Positions 54,441 through 62,686 of a DNA stretch of 64,000 bases are shown one piece after another. This DNA comes from Bradyrhizobium diversitatis (GTDB lineage Bacteria; Pseudomonadota; Alphaproteobacteria; Rhizobiales; Xanthobacteraceae): assembly GCF_016031635.1 (NCBI RefSeq), contig NZ_JACEGD010000016.1, positions 1 through 64,000 of the forward strand, read 5' to 3'. Below the pieces are notes generated by a model. The model ran no database searches and was not told where the DNA came from. It was given only the letters and a program-made list of their open reading frames with translations. Position numbers and translations under genes: made by a program. Every line of letters starts with the position of its first letter. Position 1 is the stretch's first letter.

Positions 54441-55355
54441 TTAGCGCGGCAAAACCGCCGCCACCTCCGCGGCCGTCGGCATCGACGGCCCGGCGCCCAT
54501 CCGCTGCACGCTGATCGAGGCGGCGGCATTGGCGAAGGCGAGGGCGGTGCGCAAGGGCACATCGTCGGCCAGTTGCGCGGCCAGCGCGCCGACGAAGCAA
54601 TCGCCGGCGCCCGTGGTGTCGAGCGCCCTGACCACGCGGCCGGGCACGGCAATATCCTCGCGCCCCGCGAGCGCGAGCACGCCGCGCTTGCCGAGCGTGA
54701 CGCAGATGGTCTGGTCCTCGCGCGCCTGAAGCTGCCGCGCCACGGCAATGATCCTTGTGGCCTCGTCGTTCTCGGAGAGCCCGCTGCCTGCGAGGAAGCC
54801 GAGTTCGGTCTCGTTCAGCACGAGGATGTCGACGAGCGCGAGCAGCTCGCGGGACATGGCCTGCGCCGGTGCCGGATTGAGCACCGTCGTGGCCCCGGCG
54901 GCGCGGGCGCGTCGGAAGAACGCGGCGATCGTCAGCAGCGGAATCTCGAACTGGCTGACGGCGACGTCGCCCGCCAGCAGCGGCACGACCTCGACGTCGT
55001 CGGCGCCGACCAGCCCGTTCGCCCCGGGAATGACGACGATGGTGTTGTCGGCCTCCGCCACCGTGATGATGGCGGTGCCGGTGTGGGCCTCCGCCGTGTC
55101 CTTGACGTAACCGAGATCGATGCCCTGGCCGCCGAGAAAGGCCTTCAGCTCGCCTCCGAATGAATCCTTCCCCAGCCGCCCGATCAGCGTGGTCCGCGCG
55201 CCAAGCCGTGACGCCGCGACCGCTTGGTTCGCGCCCTTGCCGCCCGGGAAATACAGCACCTGCCGGCCGGCGACGGTCTCGCCGACGCGTGGATGGCGAT
55301 CGGCCGTCGCCACCACATCCATGTTGATGCTGCCGGCGACGAAGACGCGCCCCAT
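54441..55355 (-). CDS. Ribokinase-type carbohydrate kinase
   Basis: 304-aa PfkB-family kinase. The N-terminal signature FPGGKGANQAVAASRLG is the ribokinase sugar-binding motif (about residues 38-54). The ATP and anion-hole motif DTTGAGDCFVGALAA lies near 250, with the catalytic Asp. It phosphorylates ribose or another sugar. It begins 18 bases after the second kinase ends and is surely in the same operon. The ends of this gene and the flavoprotein gene are only a few bases apart. Confidence 0.9.
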   Translation of the reverse strand: MGRVFVAGSINMDVVATADRHPRVGETVAGRQVLYFPGGKGANQAVAASRLGARTTLIGRLGKDSFGGELKAFLGGQGIDLGYVKDTAEAHTGTAIITVAEADNTIVVIPGANGLVGADDVEVVPLLAGDVAVSQFEIPLLTIAAFFRRARAAGATTVLNPAPAQAMSRELLALVDILVLNETELGFLAGSGLSENDEATRIIAVARQLQAREDQTICVTLGKRGVLALAGREDIAVPGRVVRALDTTGAGDCFVGALAAQLADDVPLRTALAFANAAASISVQRMGAGPSMPTAAEVAAVLPR

Positions 55356-55373
55356 AGGAGACCTCGGCGACCG

Positions 55374-56267
55374 CTAGACTCTGACCTCGAACTCGTGCCT
55401 GACCTTGGCGATGTCGACGAGTGTCGGCAGGCCGGCCTCGTTGCCGAGGCGCTGGATCTTGAAGGTCGAGGCGGCGCGGGCGAAATCGAAATGCTCGCGC
55501 CAGCTCTTTCCGGGATGGGCGAGGTAGGAATAGACGTAAGCGCCGTGGAAGACGTCGCCGGCGCCGTTGGTGTCGATCACGCGCTCGCGCGGGATCGGCA
55601 TCGCCGGCATCACCTGCACCGTTCCTGTCTCGTCGTACCAGAAGAGGCCCTTCTCGCCCATGGTGACGCCGCCGATCCTGCAGCCGCGGCCCTTGAGGTA
55701 GTCGAGCATCTTCTCCGGCGTCAGGTCCATCTGCTCGCACAGCCGTTCGGCGACGATGGCGACGTCGATATATTCGAGCAGCTCATGCGTGTTGGTGCGC
55801 AGGCCGCCGCCGTCGAGCGAGGTCAGGATGCCCGCCTCGCGGCACACCTTGGCGTAGTGGATCGCGGCGTCCGGCTGGTGGCCGTCGACGTGCAGCGCGC
55901 GGCAGCCGCCGAGATTGAGCATCGGGAAGGGGTGGATGTGCTCGTCGTCGCGGCAGCGGACGATGGCGCGCTTGCCGTCCTTGGGCATGATGAAGGAGAG
56001 CGAGGACTGGTTGACCTTGCGCCCGTGCAACGAGATGCCGTACTTGGCGCACATGTCCTGGAACATGCGCCCCAGCCAGTCATTGGCCGCCGTGGCGATG
56101 AGATCGGGCACGATGCCGAGCTTGGCGCAGCAGAACGCCGCCGTCACCGCATTGCCGCCGAAGGAGACCGCGTAGTCCGAGGCCACGTGCTTCTCGTCGC
56201 CGGTCGGCATGTGGTCGGTGATGAAGACGACGTCGATATAGGTCTGTCCGATGAAGAGAGCCTGCAT
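55374..56267 (-). CDS. PfkB-family carbohydrate kinase, second kinase
   Basis: 297 aa. The N-terminal region AVSFGGNAVTAAFCCAKLG corresponds to the PfkB substrate motif (about residues 33-51), and DTNGAGDVFHGAYVYS near 235 carries the catalytic Asp. It is about as long as, but clearly different from, the following ribokinase. Possible substrates are sugars, sugar acids or nucleosides. Start at MQALFIG; no strong ribosome site was seen. Confidence 0.87.
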   Translation of the reverse strand: MQALFIGQTYIDVVFITDHMPTGDEKHVASDYAVSFGGNAVTAAFCCAKLGIVPDLIATAANDWLGRMFQDMCAKYGISLHGRKVNQSSLSFIMPKDGKRAIVRCRDDEHIHPFPMLNLGGCRALHVDGHQPDAAIHYAKVCREAGILTSLDGGGLRTNTHELLEYIDVAIVAERLCEQMDLTPEKMLDYLKGRGCRIGGVTMGEKGLFWYDETGTVQVMPAMPIPRERVIDTNGAGDVFHGAYVYSYLAHPGKSWREHFDFARAASTFKIQRLGNEAGLPTLVDIAKVRHEFEVRV

Positions 56268-56479
56268 TGCTTGTCCGTGATGCGCTTGTGGTCCCGGCCG
56301 GCGGGATTACTCTAGCACCGGTTCCGCTCCGGAGGGACGCTGAAATTATTCGCAAAACTGCCGCCCGAAGCGCTTGAGGTCAGCATGGTGCCGGAATACG
56401 ACCATGTCGGCCCAATGCCAAGCCCGGACAAACGCCGTCTGTCGGTCCCTGGGTTCCAAGTCGATCAAAAGGGTGCAGG

Positions 56480-57328
56480 ATGATCACCGGCCTCGATCAC
56501 ATCGTCGTTCTGGTGAGGGATATCGGTGCGGCCAAGGCGGCCTATCAGACGCTGCTGGCCCGCGCGCCGGCCTGGCAGAATTCCGGCGAGGGCGCTGACC
56601 GGGTGCTGTTCACCCTCGACAACATGACGATCGAGCTGATGGCCCCTCACGGCTTCAGCGCCACCGGCGACCGCATGCGCGCACTGCTCGAGGACCAGGA
56701 GGGCATGCTCGCCAGCCTGTGCTTTCGTGTCGCGGACATCGGCAAGATGCACCGGCGGCTGGAGCGGGTGGCCTTGAGGCCCGACCCGGTTGCGGAAGTC
56801 GAAAGCAGCGATGCGGTCAGCGATGCCGTGCTGCACTGGAAGCGCACGCGGGCTGCCACGGAGCTCACGCGCGGCGTGCGCATGTTCTTCCTTGAGCTTG
56901 CCGACGAGCGTCCGAAGTCGGTCGCGACCGACATCGCGCCGATCGACGCGCTCGACCACGTCGTCATCACCACCGAGGATTCCGAGCGCGCCGCCGCGCT
57001 CTATGGAGCGCGGCTCGGGCTCGACCTCGCGCTCGACCGCTCGCACCAGGACTGGGGCCAGCTGATGTTCTTCCGCTGCGGCGATCTCATCGTCGAGGTG
57101 GTGCGCCGGCCCGTGGCCGGCGGTGACCTCACGCATGACCGGCTCTGGGGCCTGAGCTGGCGTGTCGCCGACATCGACGCCACCCGCGCCCGCCTGATCG
57201 CCGCCGGCCTCGACGTCAGCGAAGTCCGCAATGGCCGCAAGCCGGGCACGCGCATCATGACGGTGCGGAACGGGACCTGCGGGATTCAGACCGTGCTCTT
57301 GGAGCGCTCGCCGAAGCCGGTGGAATAG
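56480..57328 (+). CDS. VOC (glyoxalase/dioxygenase-fold) family protein
   Basis: 282-aa protein with two VOC modules, beginning ITGLDHIVVLVRDIGAAKAA (residues 2-21) and ALDHVVITTEDSERAAALYG (about 156-175). His at the start of each module and the later Glu (LIVEVVRRP) are candidate metal ligands. Members are lyases, isomerases or extradiol dioxygenases. It lies just upstream of a TetR gene and an ABC operon. The reaction is not predicted. Confidence 0.85.
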   Translation: MITGLDHIVVLVRDIGAAKAAYQTLLARAPAWQNSGEGADRVLFTLDNMTIELMAPHGFSATGDRMRALLEDQEGMLASLCFRVADIGKMHRRLERVALRPDPVAEVESSDAVSDAVLHWKRTRAATELTRGVRMFFLELADERPKSVATDIAPIDALDHVVITTEDSERAAALYGARLGLDLALDRSHQDWGQLMFFRCGDLIVEVVRRPVAGGDLTHDRLWGLSWRVADIDATRARLIAAGLDVSEVRNGRKPGTRIMTVRNGTCGIQTVLLERSPKPVE

Positions 57329-57342
57329 GGCAGTCTGTCCTC

Positions 57343-57429
57343 CGTCATTGCGAGCGCAGCGAAACAATCCAGAATCCCTCCGCGGTGGCAGTCTGGATTG
57401 CTTCGTCGCAAGGGCTCCTCGCAATGACG
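57343..57429. repeat. Dispersed palindromic repeat, family A copy 3
   Basis: CGTCATTGCGAGCGCAGCG at the left is mirrored by CTCGCAATGACG at the right, with AACAATCCAGA and TCTGGATTGC inside. It lies 15 bases after the VOC stop. Confidence 0.85.
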
Positions 57430-57478
57430 GCTTCCTCGTGTTACACGCTGACCCGAGAACCTCCAGCGAGCAACCGGT

Positions 57479-58186
57479 TTGGCGAAGGCAAAGCGAACTC
57501 TGAAATGGCAGCGCGATCCCGAGGGGATGCGGCTGCGCATTCTCGAAGCCGCCAAGCAGGAGTTCTCCGCCCATGGGCTCGCCGGCGCGCGCGTCGACCG
57601 CATCGCGGCCAAGGCCGGCGCCAACAAGCGCATGCTGTACTATCACGTCGGCAACAAGGACGAGCTCTATCTCGCGGTGCTCGAAGGCGCCTATGACAAG
57701 ATCCGCAGCGAGGAGCGCGGGCTCGATCTCGAGCATCTCGATCCGCCCGAGGCCATCCGCCGCCTGATCGAGTTCACCTGGAATTACTTCCTGCGCAATC
57801 CCGAGTTCCTGTCTTTGCTCCAGACCGAGAACCTCGCGCGCGCAAAGCACCTGAAGAAATCGACCAAGGTCAAGTCGATGCACTCGCCCTTCGTCGAGAT
57901 GATCCGCACCGTGGTGCGCCGCGGCGTCGATAGCGGGGATTTCCAGGTCGCGGTCGATCCGGTGCAGCTCTACATCTCCATTGCGGCGCTGAGCTTCTTC
58001 TATCTCTCCAATTCGGCCACGCTCAGCGTGATCTTCGGCCGTGATCTCCTGGACAAGAAGGCCAAGGACGAGCGGCTGGCTCACATGTCCGGGCTCGTGC
58101 TGGCGGCATTGACCGGCAAGTCCGTCGCGCTGTTCGAGATCGCGAAGGCCCCGAAGCAGCGCAGCGCGGTGGCGCAGACGGTTTAG
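57479..58186 (+). CDS. TetR/AcrR-family transcriptional regulator
   Basis: 235 aa. The N-terminal HTH (about residues 18-65) has ILEAAKQEFSAHGLAGARVD and ANKRMLYYHVGNKDELY. The C-terminal ligand domain includes an EFLSLLQTENLARAKHLKKS helix typical of the RutR-like group. The start is TTG, because an ATG occurs only inside the HTH. It precedes the THI5/SsuA-type ABC operon and may control it or pyrimidine/purine-related uptake; this is inference. Confidence 0.88.
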   Translation: MAKAKRTLKWQRDPEGMRLRILEAAKQEFSAHGLAGARVDRIAAKAGANKRMLYYHVGNKDELYLAVLEGAYDKIRSEERGLDLEHLDPPEAIRRLIEFTWNYFLRNPEFLSLLQTENLARAKHLKKSTKVKSMHSPFVEMIRTVVRRGVDSGDFQVAVDPVQLYISIAALSFFYLSNSATLSVIFGRDLLDKKAKDERLAHMSGLVLAALTGKSVALFEIAKAPKQRSAVAQTV

Positions 58187-58204
58187 CGCTCCATTCTCTC
58201 TGCT

Positions 58205-58282
58205 GTCATTCCGGGGCGGTCCGTAGGACCGAACCCGGAATCTCGAGATTCCGGGTCGATGCTTCGCATCGTCCGGAATGAC
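58205..58282. repeat. Dispersed palindromic repeat, family B
   Basis: GTCATTCCGG and CCGGAATGAC form the ends, with AACCCGGAATCTC mirrored by GAGATTCCGGGT in the middle. One copy only in this window. It separates the TetR gene and the ABC operon. Confidence 0.8.
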
Positions 58283-58396
58283 GACGATTTCGGGGGGCGG
58301 AACCCCGGCGCAAAACGTCACAGGGAAAGCTCTGGACAGTATTTATCCAACGGGTTAATTTCTCCCCACAACCAAGAAGACTGCCGGGAGTGAAAA

Positions 58397-59206
58397 TTGG
58401 CCGAGCCCAAGCCGCAAAACGCTGTTTCCAAGCTGCTGAATGCGGCCTGGGTTCGGCCGTTCCTGTTCCTGGTCTTCATCGTCGTCGCCTGGGATCTCGC
58501 GATCCGAATCTTCAGGATTCCCGCTTACCAGATCCCGTCGCCGCTCGATGTCGTCGCCGTGCTGCGCACCGAATGGCCGGAGCTGCTGCGCCAGTCCTGG
58601 CCGACCACCTACGCCACCGTCTGCGGCTTCCTGCTCTCGGCGCTGTTCGGCATTCCCGTGGCGATGCTGATCGCGGGCTCCAAGACGGTGGAGAGCTACG
58701 TCTATCCATTGCTGGTGTTCTCGCAATCCGTGCCGAAGATCGCGATCGCGCCGCTGTTCGTGGTCTGGTTCGGTTTCGGCATCATTCCCAAGGTGATCTC
58801 GGCGTTCCTGCTCGGCTTCTTTCCAGTCGTCGTCTCCGCGGTCCAGGGCTTCAAGTCGGTCGACCCCGACATGGTCGATCTCGCCCGTGCCATGCAGGGC
58901 AGCCGTTTCCAGGTGTTTCGCGCGGTGAACCTGCCGCATGCGCTGCCGGCGATCTTCTCCGGGCTCAAAGTGTCGGTGACGCTCGCCGTGGTCGGCGCCG
59001 TCGTCGGCGAGTTCGTCGGCTCCAATTCCGGCATCGGCTACGTGATGCAGCGCTCGATCGGCACCTTCGATCTGCCGACGATGTTCGCGGCGCTGGTGAT
59101 CCTGGCGCTGCTCGGCGTGGTCCTGTTCTGGATCGTGGACCGGATCGAGAAGCTGGTCATTCCCTGGCACGTCAGCCAGCGCGAGGACGTGATCTTTGCA
59201 TCCTGA
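58397..59206 (+). CDS. ABC transporter permease (SsuC/ThiX-type)
   Basis: 269-aa inner-membrane permease with six segments after a short cytoplasmic N-terminus. The coupling loop is in DPDMVDLARAMQGSRFQVFRAVNLPHALP. It is the first gene of a permease - binding protein - ATPase group. Start at TTG with GGGAG seven bases upstream; no in-frame ATG lies close enough. Aliphatic sulfonate, nitrate-like or thiamine-precursor transporters share this architecture. Confidence 0.88.
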   Translation: MAEPKPQNAVSKLLNAAWVRPFLFLVFIVVAWDLAIRIFRIPAYQIPSPLDVVAVLRTEWPELLRQSWPTTYATVCGFLLSALFGIPVAMLIAGSKTVESYVYPLLVFSQSVPKIAIAPLFVVWFGFGIIPKVISAFLLGFFPVVVSAVQGFKSVDPDMVDLARAMQGSRFQVFRAVNLPHALPAIFSGLKVSVTLAVVGAVVGEFVGSNSGIGYVMQRSIGTFDLPTMFAALVILALLGVVLFWIVDRIEKLVIPWHVSQREDVIFAS

Positions 59207-59263
59207 CTAAAGCAACGAGCGGCCACCAACGGCCGACGCAACCAACGGGAAGGGAGAGAAACG

Positions 59264-60256
59264 ATGAAGCGGTGGATTGGAGCTGCATCCGTGGCACTGA
59301 TGGCGTTCGCAGCCATGCCGGCGCAGGCAGCCGATAAGGTCGTGCTGATGCTGAACTGGTACGTCTATGGCGAGCACGCGCCGTTCTATTACGGCAAGGC
59401 CAAGGGCATCTACGCGGCCGAAGGCATCGAGCTCGAGATCCAGGAAGGCCGCGGCTCGGCTGCGACCACGCAGGCGGTTGCCGCCAAGACCGCCGATTTC
59501 GGCTATGTCGACGTCCCCACCATGATGCGCGCCGCGATCAAGGGCGCGCCCGTGGTTGCGACCGGCGTGCTGCTGCAGACCTCACCGATGTCCGCGATGG
59601 GCTTCGCCGACAAGAACATCAGGAAGCCCGAGGACATCAAGGGCAAGACGGTGGCGATCACGCCGGCGGACTCGATGACGCAGATCTGGCCGCTGTTCCT
59701 GAAGAAGACCGGCCTGAAGGAGAGCGACTTCAAGACCGTCGCCGGCGACGGCCAGACCAAGCTCAATGCCGTCATCAACGGCCAAGCTGATCTTCTGCTC
59801 GGCTACGTCATGGACCAGTCGATGAAGATCAAGGACGCCACCGGCAAGGACGTCTATCCGATCAAGTTCGCCGACTACGGCATCAACATGGTGTCGTCCG
59901 GCATCATCGCCAACACCGACTATGTGAAGGCCAACGCCGATCTCGTCCGCCGCTTCATGTCGGCAACGACGAAAGCGGTGGAAGCCGCCGAGAAGGAACC
60001 GAAGGCCGCGGCGCAGTCGATCCTCGATGCCAATCCGAAGGGCGGCAAGATCGACACGCTGACGCAGGGCTTTGAGCTGACCATCCCGCTCTACCGGACC
60101 GCGGAGACCAAGGGCAAGCGTCCGTTCCAGGTCACCGACCAGAACATGACCGAGACCGTCAATCTGCTGGTCGAATATGGCGGCCTCGATGCCAAGGCCA
60201 AGGAGAACCCGAAGGCCTTCTACACCAACGACTACCTGCCGAAGAGCGGCTCGTGA
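59264..60256 (+). CDS. ABC transporter substrate-binding protein (NMT1/THI5-like)
   Basis: 330-aa periplasmic binding protein. A signal peptide spans residues 1-22 (GAASVALMAFAAMPAQA, cut before ADKV). The motif LMLNWYVYGEHAPFYYGKAKG near residue 28 is typical of THI5-like pyrimidine-precursor binders. The ligand is not certain. GGGAGAGA lies six bases before the ATG. The ATPase gene follows after a 118-bp inverted-repeat element. Confidence 0.88.
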   Translation: MKRWIGAASVALMAFAAMPAQAADKVVLMLNWYVYGEHAPFYYGKAKGIYAAEGIELEIQEGRGSAATTQAVAAKTADFGYVDVPTMMRAAIKGAPVVATGVLLQTSPMSAMGFADKNIRKPEDIKGKTVAITPADSMTQIWPLFLKKTGLKESDFKTVAGDGQTKLNAVINGQADLLLGYVMDQSMKIKDATGKDVYPIKFADYGINMVSSGIIANTDYVKANADLVRRFMSATTKAVEAAEKEPKAAAQSILDANPKGGKIDTLTQGFELTIPLYRTAETKGKRPFQVTDQNMTETVNLLVEYGGLDAKAKENPKAFYTNDYLPKSGS

Positions 60257-60272
60257 GCAATCAATCTCCACT

Positions 60273-60390
60273 GTCGTCCCTGCGAACGCAGGGACCCATA
60301 ACCACCGGCCTTGATGGTTACGGAAGGTCTCAACCCGCGTGCCCGAACGCTCCGGCGCGGCGTATGGGTCCCTGCGTTCGCAGGGACGAC
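60273..60390. repeat. Dispersed inverted repeat, family D, inside an ABC operon
   Basis: The ends GTCGTCCCTGCGAACGCAGG and its complement pair almost perfectly over about 28 bp, and each end is itself a hairpin (CCCTGCGAACGCAGGG). It occupies the space between the binding-protein stop and the ATPase ribosome site, which begins five bases after the right end. Confidence 0.85.
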
Positions 60391-60407
60391 GCGTGGAGAG
60401 GGTTATG

Positions 60408-61070
60408 ATGAACCCTGCGACCAAGCCAGTCGATATCAACCAGCCGGCCGCGCATCTGCGCCTGGTGAGCGACCGGGCGGGCGATGCCTCGGGCATCAAG
60501 CTGTCAGGCGTGTCGAAGACCTACCGGACGCGCGACGGCGATGTGCCGTCGCTGCGGCCGCTCGACTTCCACATCAATGACGGCGAGTTCTTCGTCGTGG
60601 TCGGCCCATCCGGCTGCGGCAAGTCCACGCTGCTCAAGCTGATCTCGGGCCTGCTGGCGCCGACCACGGGCGAGATCCTGGTCGAGGGCCAGAAGGTGAC
60701 GACGCCGCACGGCGGCATGCAGCAGCGCGCCTCGATCTGCCGCGCCCTGGTGCACGATCCCAGGATCATGCTGATGGACGAGCCGTTCGGCGCGCTCGAC
60801 GCGCTGACGCGCGAGCGCATGAATGTCGAATTGATGCGGATCCAGCGCGAGACCAAGAAGACCGTGCTCTTGATCACGCATTCGATTCCCGAGGCTGTGT
60901 TCCTCGCCGACCGTGTCCTGGTCATGACCGAGCGCCCCGGCGCGATCGCCGCGATCTACGACGTGCCGCTGCCGCGCCCGCGCTCGCTCGACGCGATGGC
61001 CGATCCTGTCTTCACCGAGCTCGTGCAGCGCATCCGCAAGCACTTCTTCTCGCAAGGCGCATTGGATTAG
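60408..61070 (+). CDS. ABC transporter ATPase with missing Q-loop region
   Basis: 220 aa, short for the family (about 260). Walker A GPSGCGKST is intact near residues 65-73. Walker B (MLMDEPFGALD) and the H-loop (LITHS) are normal. Between them, VTTPH joins directly to GGMQQRASICRALV. The intact NrtC at 25008-25802 has about 65 residues at this place, including the Q-loop (VVFQ) and the LSG part of the signature. About 64 residues are therefore missing, in frame, around 60705-60716. ATP-dependent coupling to the permease should be lost as written. Start at the second of two ATG codons behind GGAGAGGG. Confidence 0.85.
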   Translation: MNPATKPVDINQPAAHLRLVSDRAGDASGIKLSGVSKTYRTRDGDVPSLRPLDFHINDGEFFVVVGPSGCGKSTLLKLISGLLAPTTGEILVEGQKVTTPHGGMQQRASICRALVHDPRIMLMDEPFGALDALTRERMNVELMRIQRETKKTVLLITHSIPEAVFLADRVLVMTERPGAIAAIYDVPLPRPRSLDAMADPVFTELVQRIRKHFFSQGALD

Positions 61071-61110
61071 GAGCGAGTGATGTTCTCTGGAGCCGCCACA
61101 AGCACGGTGC

Positions 61111-61231
61111 GCTCCCTCCCCCGCTTGCGGGGGAGGGGTGGGGAGAGGGTGTCTCCGCATCGGGAGTGTCCCGTTGCGGATAGAACCCTCACCCGGCGCT
61201 GCGCGCCGGCTTCTCCCGCAAGCGGGAGAGG
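61111..61231. repeat. Dispersed inverted repeat, family E
   Basis: GCTCCCTCCCCCGCTTGCGG with GGGGGAGGGG at the left is mirrored by TTCTCCCGCAAGCGGGAGAG at the right; ACCCTCACCCGGCGCTGCGC lies inside. A related short form is at 27599-27622. It separates the ABC operon and the next operon. Confidence 0.75.
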
Positions 61232-61288
61232 CGAGTCGCCCGCGGTCATGCCTGTCGCACCACGTTCAACTCGTTTCGTTGTGAGATC

Positions 61289-62686
61289 ATGTCCCCCCGC
61301 CTGAAGCTGCGAGACATCGCCTTCTTCGAACGTCCCGTGCAATTCGCGCGGCCGTTCCGCTTCGGCGCGATCACGATCAACGCGACGCCGCAGCTGTTCG
61401 TGCGGGCCGAGATCGAGATCGAGGGCAGGGGGAGCGCAGTCGGCGCCAGCGCCGAGCTGCTGGTACCGAAATGGTTCGACAAGCGGCCGGAGCTGTCGCC
61501 GGCACAGACGGTCGATGGGCTGCGTCGCTCGCTGGGGATCGCGCGCGGACTCTATCTGGCTCGCACCGGATATCAGACCGCGTTCGATCTGCATGCCTCG
61601 TGCATCGGTGCCCAGATCGCGACCTGCGCGAAGAAGAACATCCCGGCGCTTGCTGCGGCTTATGGCCCCGCGGAGATCGACAAGGCCATCCTCGATGCGC
61701 TGCTCCGCGCCGTCGAGACCAATTTCTTTGACGGGATGGCCGGCAATATCGCGGGTATCGATGCGCGGCTTTCTCCTGATCTGAGCGAGAGGGACATCAG
61801 GACGTTTCTCTCCGGCCGGGTGCCGCTGGAGCGTGTTGCCATCAGGCATACCGTCGGCCTTGATGATGTCGTGGAAGGCGAGGGCGGCGTTGCCGATCCG
61901 CGCGAGAATACCGGCGCGCGCTACTTCAAGCTCAAGCTGTCCGGAGATCCGGCTGCCGATGCGGTGCGGCTGGCGCGGATCGGCAAGGAGCTCGATACGC
62001 TGGGGTATGACTACAGGGTGACGCTCGACGCCAACGAGCAGTACGCCGACCTCGCGGCGTTGCGGGCGTTGATCGACCGGCTTGATCATGACGCCGCGCT
62101 GCGCCAGATCGCGGCGCGATTGCTTTATGTCGAACAGCCAATGCCGCGCGACATCACCCGGCAATCGCCGCTGGGCGCACTGGCAGATCGCGGTTTCATC
62201 ATCGACGAAGCCGACGATTCCTACGATGCTTTTCCGGCCGCCCGAGCCCTCGGCTATCGCGGCATCTCCTCCAAATCCTGCAAGGGTCTCTACAAGTCCA
62301 TCGTCAATGCCACGCGCGCGGTGAAATGGAGCGCGGAAGGCGAGGCCTTCTTCGTGACCGGCGAGGATCTCACCTGCCAGGCCGGTCTCGCCGTGCAGCA
62401 GGACCTCGCGCTCGGAGCCTTCATCGGCGTCACCCATGCCGAACGCAACGGCCACCACTATGTCGACGGCTTTGGCGAGACGCCCGCCCCTGAAGCTGCG
62501 GCCTTCGCGGCCGCGCATCCCGATCTCTACGCCGATGCCGGTCAGGGCATCCGCCTCTCCATTCACGACGGCGATCTCCTGACGGGATCGCTTCACACAG
62601 CAGGCTTTGCCACCGCGGTCCATCCGGACTGGTCGGCGCTGCGCCCGCTCGAACAGCCAAATTCACTTCAGGAGCAGTTAGCATGA
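61289..62686 (+). CDS. Enolase-superfamily (mandelate racemase-like) enzyme
   Basis: 465 aa. A capping domain is followed by a TIM barrel. Candidate catalytic Lys lie in YFKLKLSGDP (about residue 213). Metal ligands follow: TLDANEQY (Asp, about 246), YVEQPMPRD (Glu, about 282) and FIIDEADDSYD (about 306). Members abstract a proton next to a carboxylate, as in sugar-acid dehydration. It is longer than typical members (about 370-400). The stop overlaps the next gene in ATGA, so the two enzymes work on one route. Substrate unknown. Confidence 0.82.
   Translation: MSPRLKLRDIAFFERPVQFARPFRFGAITINATPQLFVRAEIEIEGRGSAVGASAELLVPKWFDKRPELSPAQTVDGLRRSLGIARGLYLARTGYQTAFDLHASCIGAQIATCAKKNIPALAAAYGPAEIDKAILDALLRAVETNFFDGMAGNIAGIDARLSPDLSERDIRTFLSGRVPLERVAIRHTVGLDDVVEGEGGVADPRENTGARYFKLKLSGDPAADAVRLARIGKELDTLGYDYRVTLDANEQYADLAALRALIDRLDHDAALRQIAARLLYVEQPMPRDITRQSPLGALADRGFIIDEADDSYDAFPAARALGYRGISSKSCKGLYKSIVNATRAVKWSAEGEAFFVTGEDLTCQAGLAVQQDLALGAFIGVTHAERNGHHYVDGFGETPAPEAAAFAAAHPDLYADAGQGIRLSIHDGDLLTGSLHTAGFATAVHPDWSALRPLEQPNSLQEQLA

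Noticed and set aside
56268-56479. Possible short gene between the second sugar kinase and the VOC gene
   Set aside because: Short frames exist but lack a ribosome site and any recognisable content.
56465-58321. Long leftward frame over the VOC and TetR genes
   Set aside because: It spans two unrelated genes and a repeat element, and its translation is charged low-complexity sequence.
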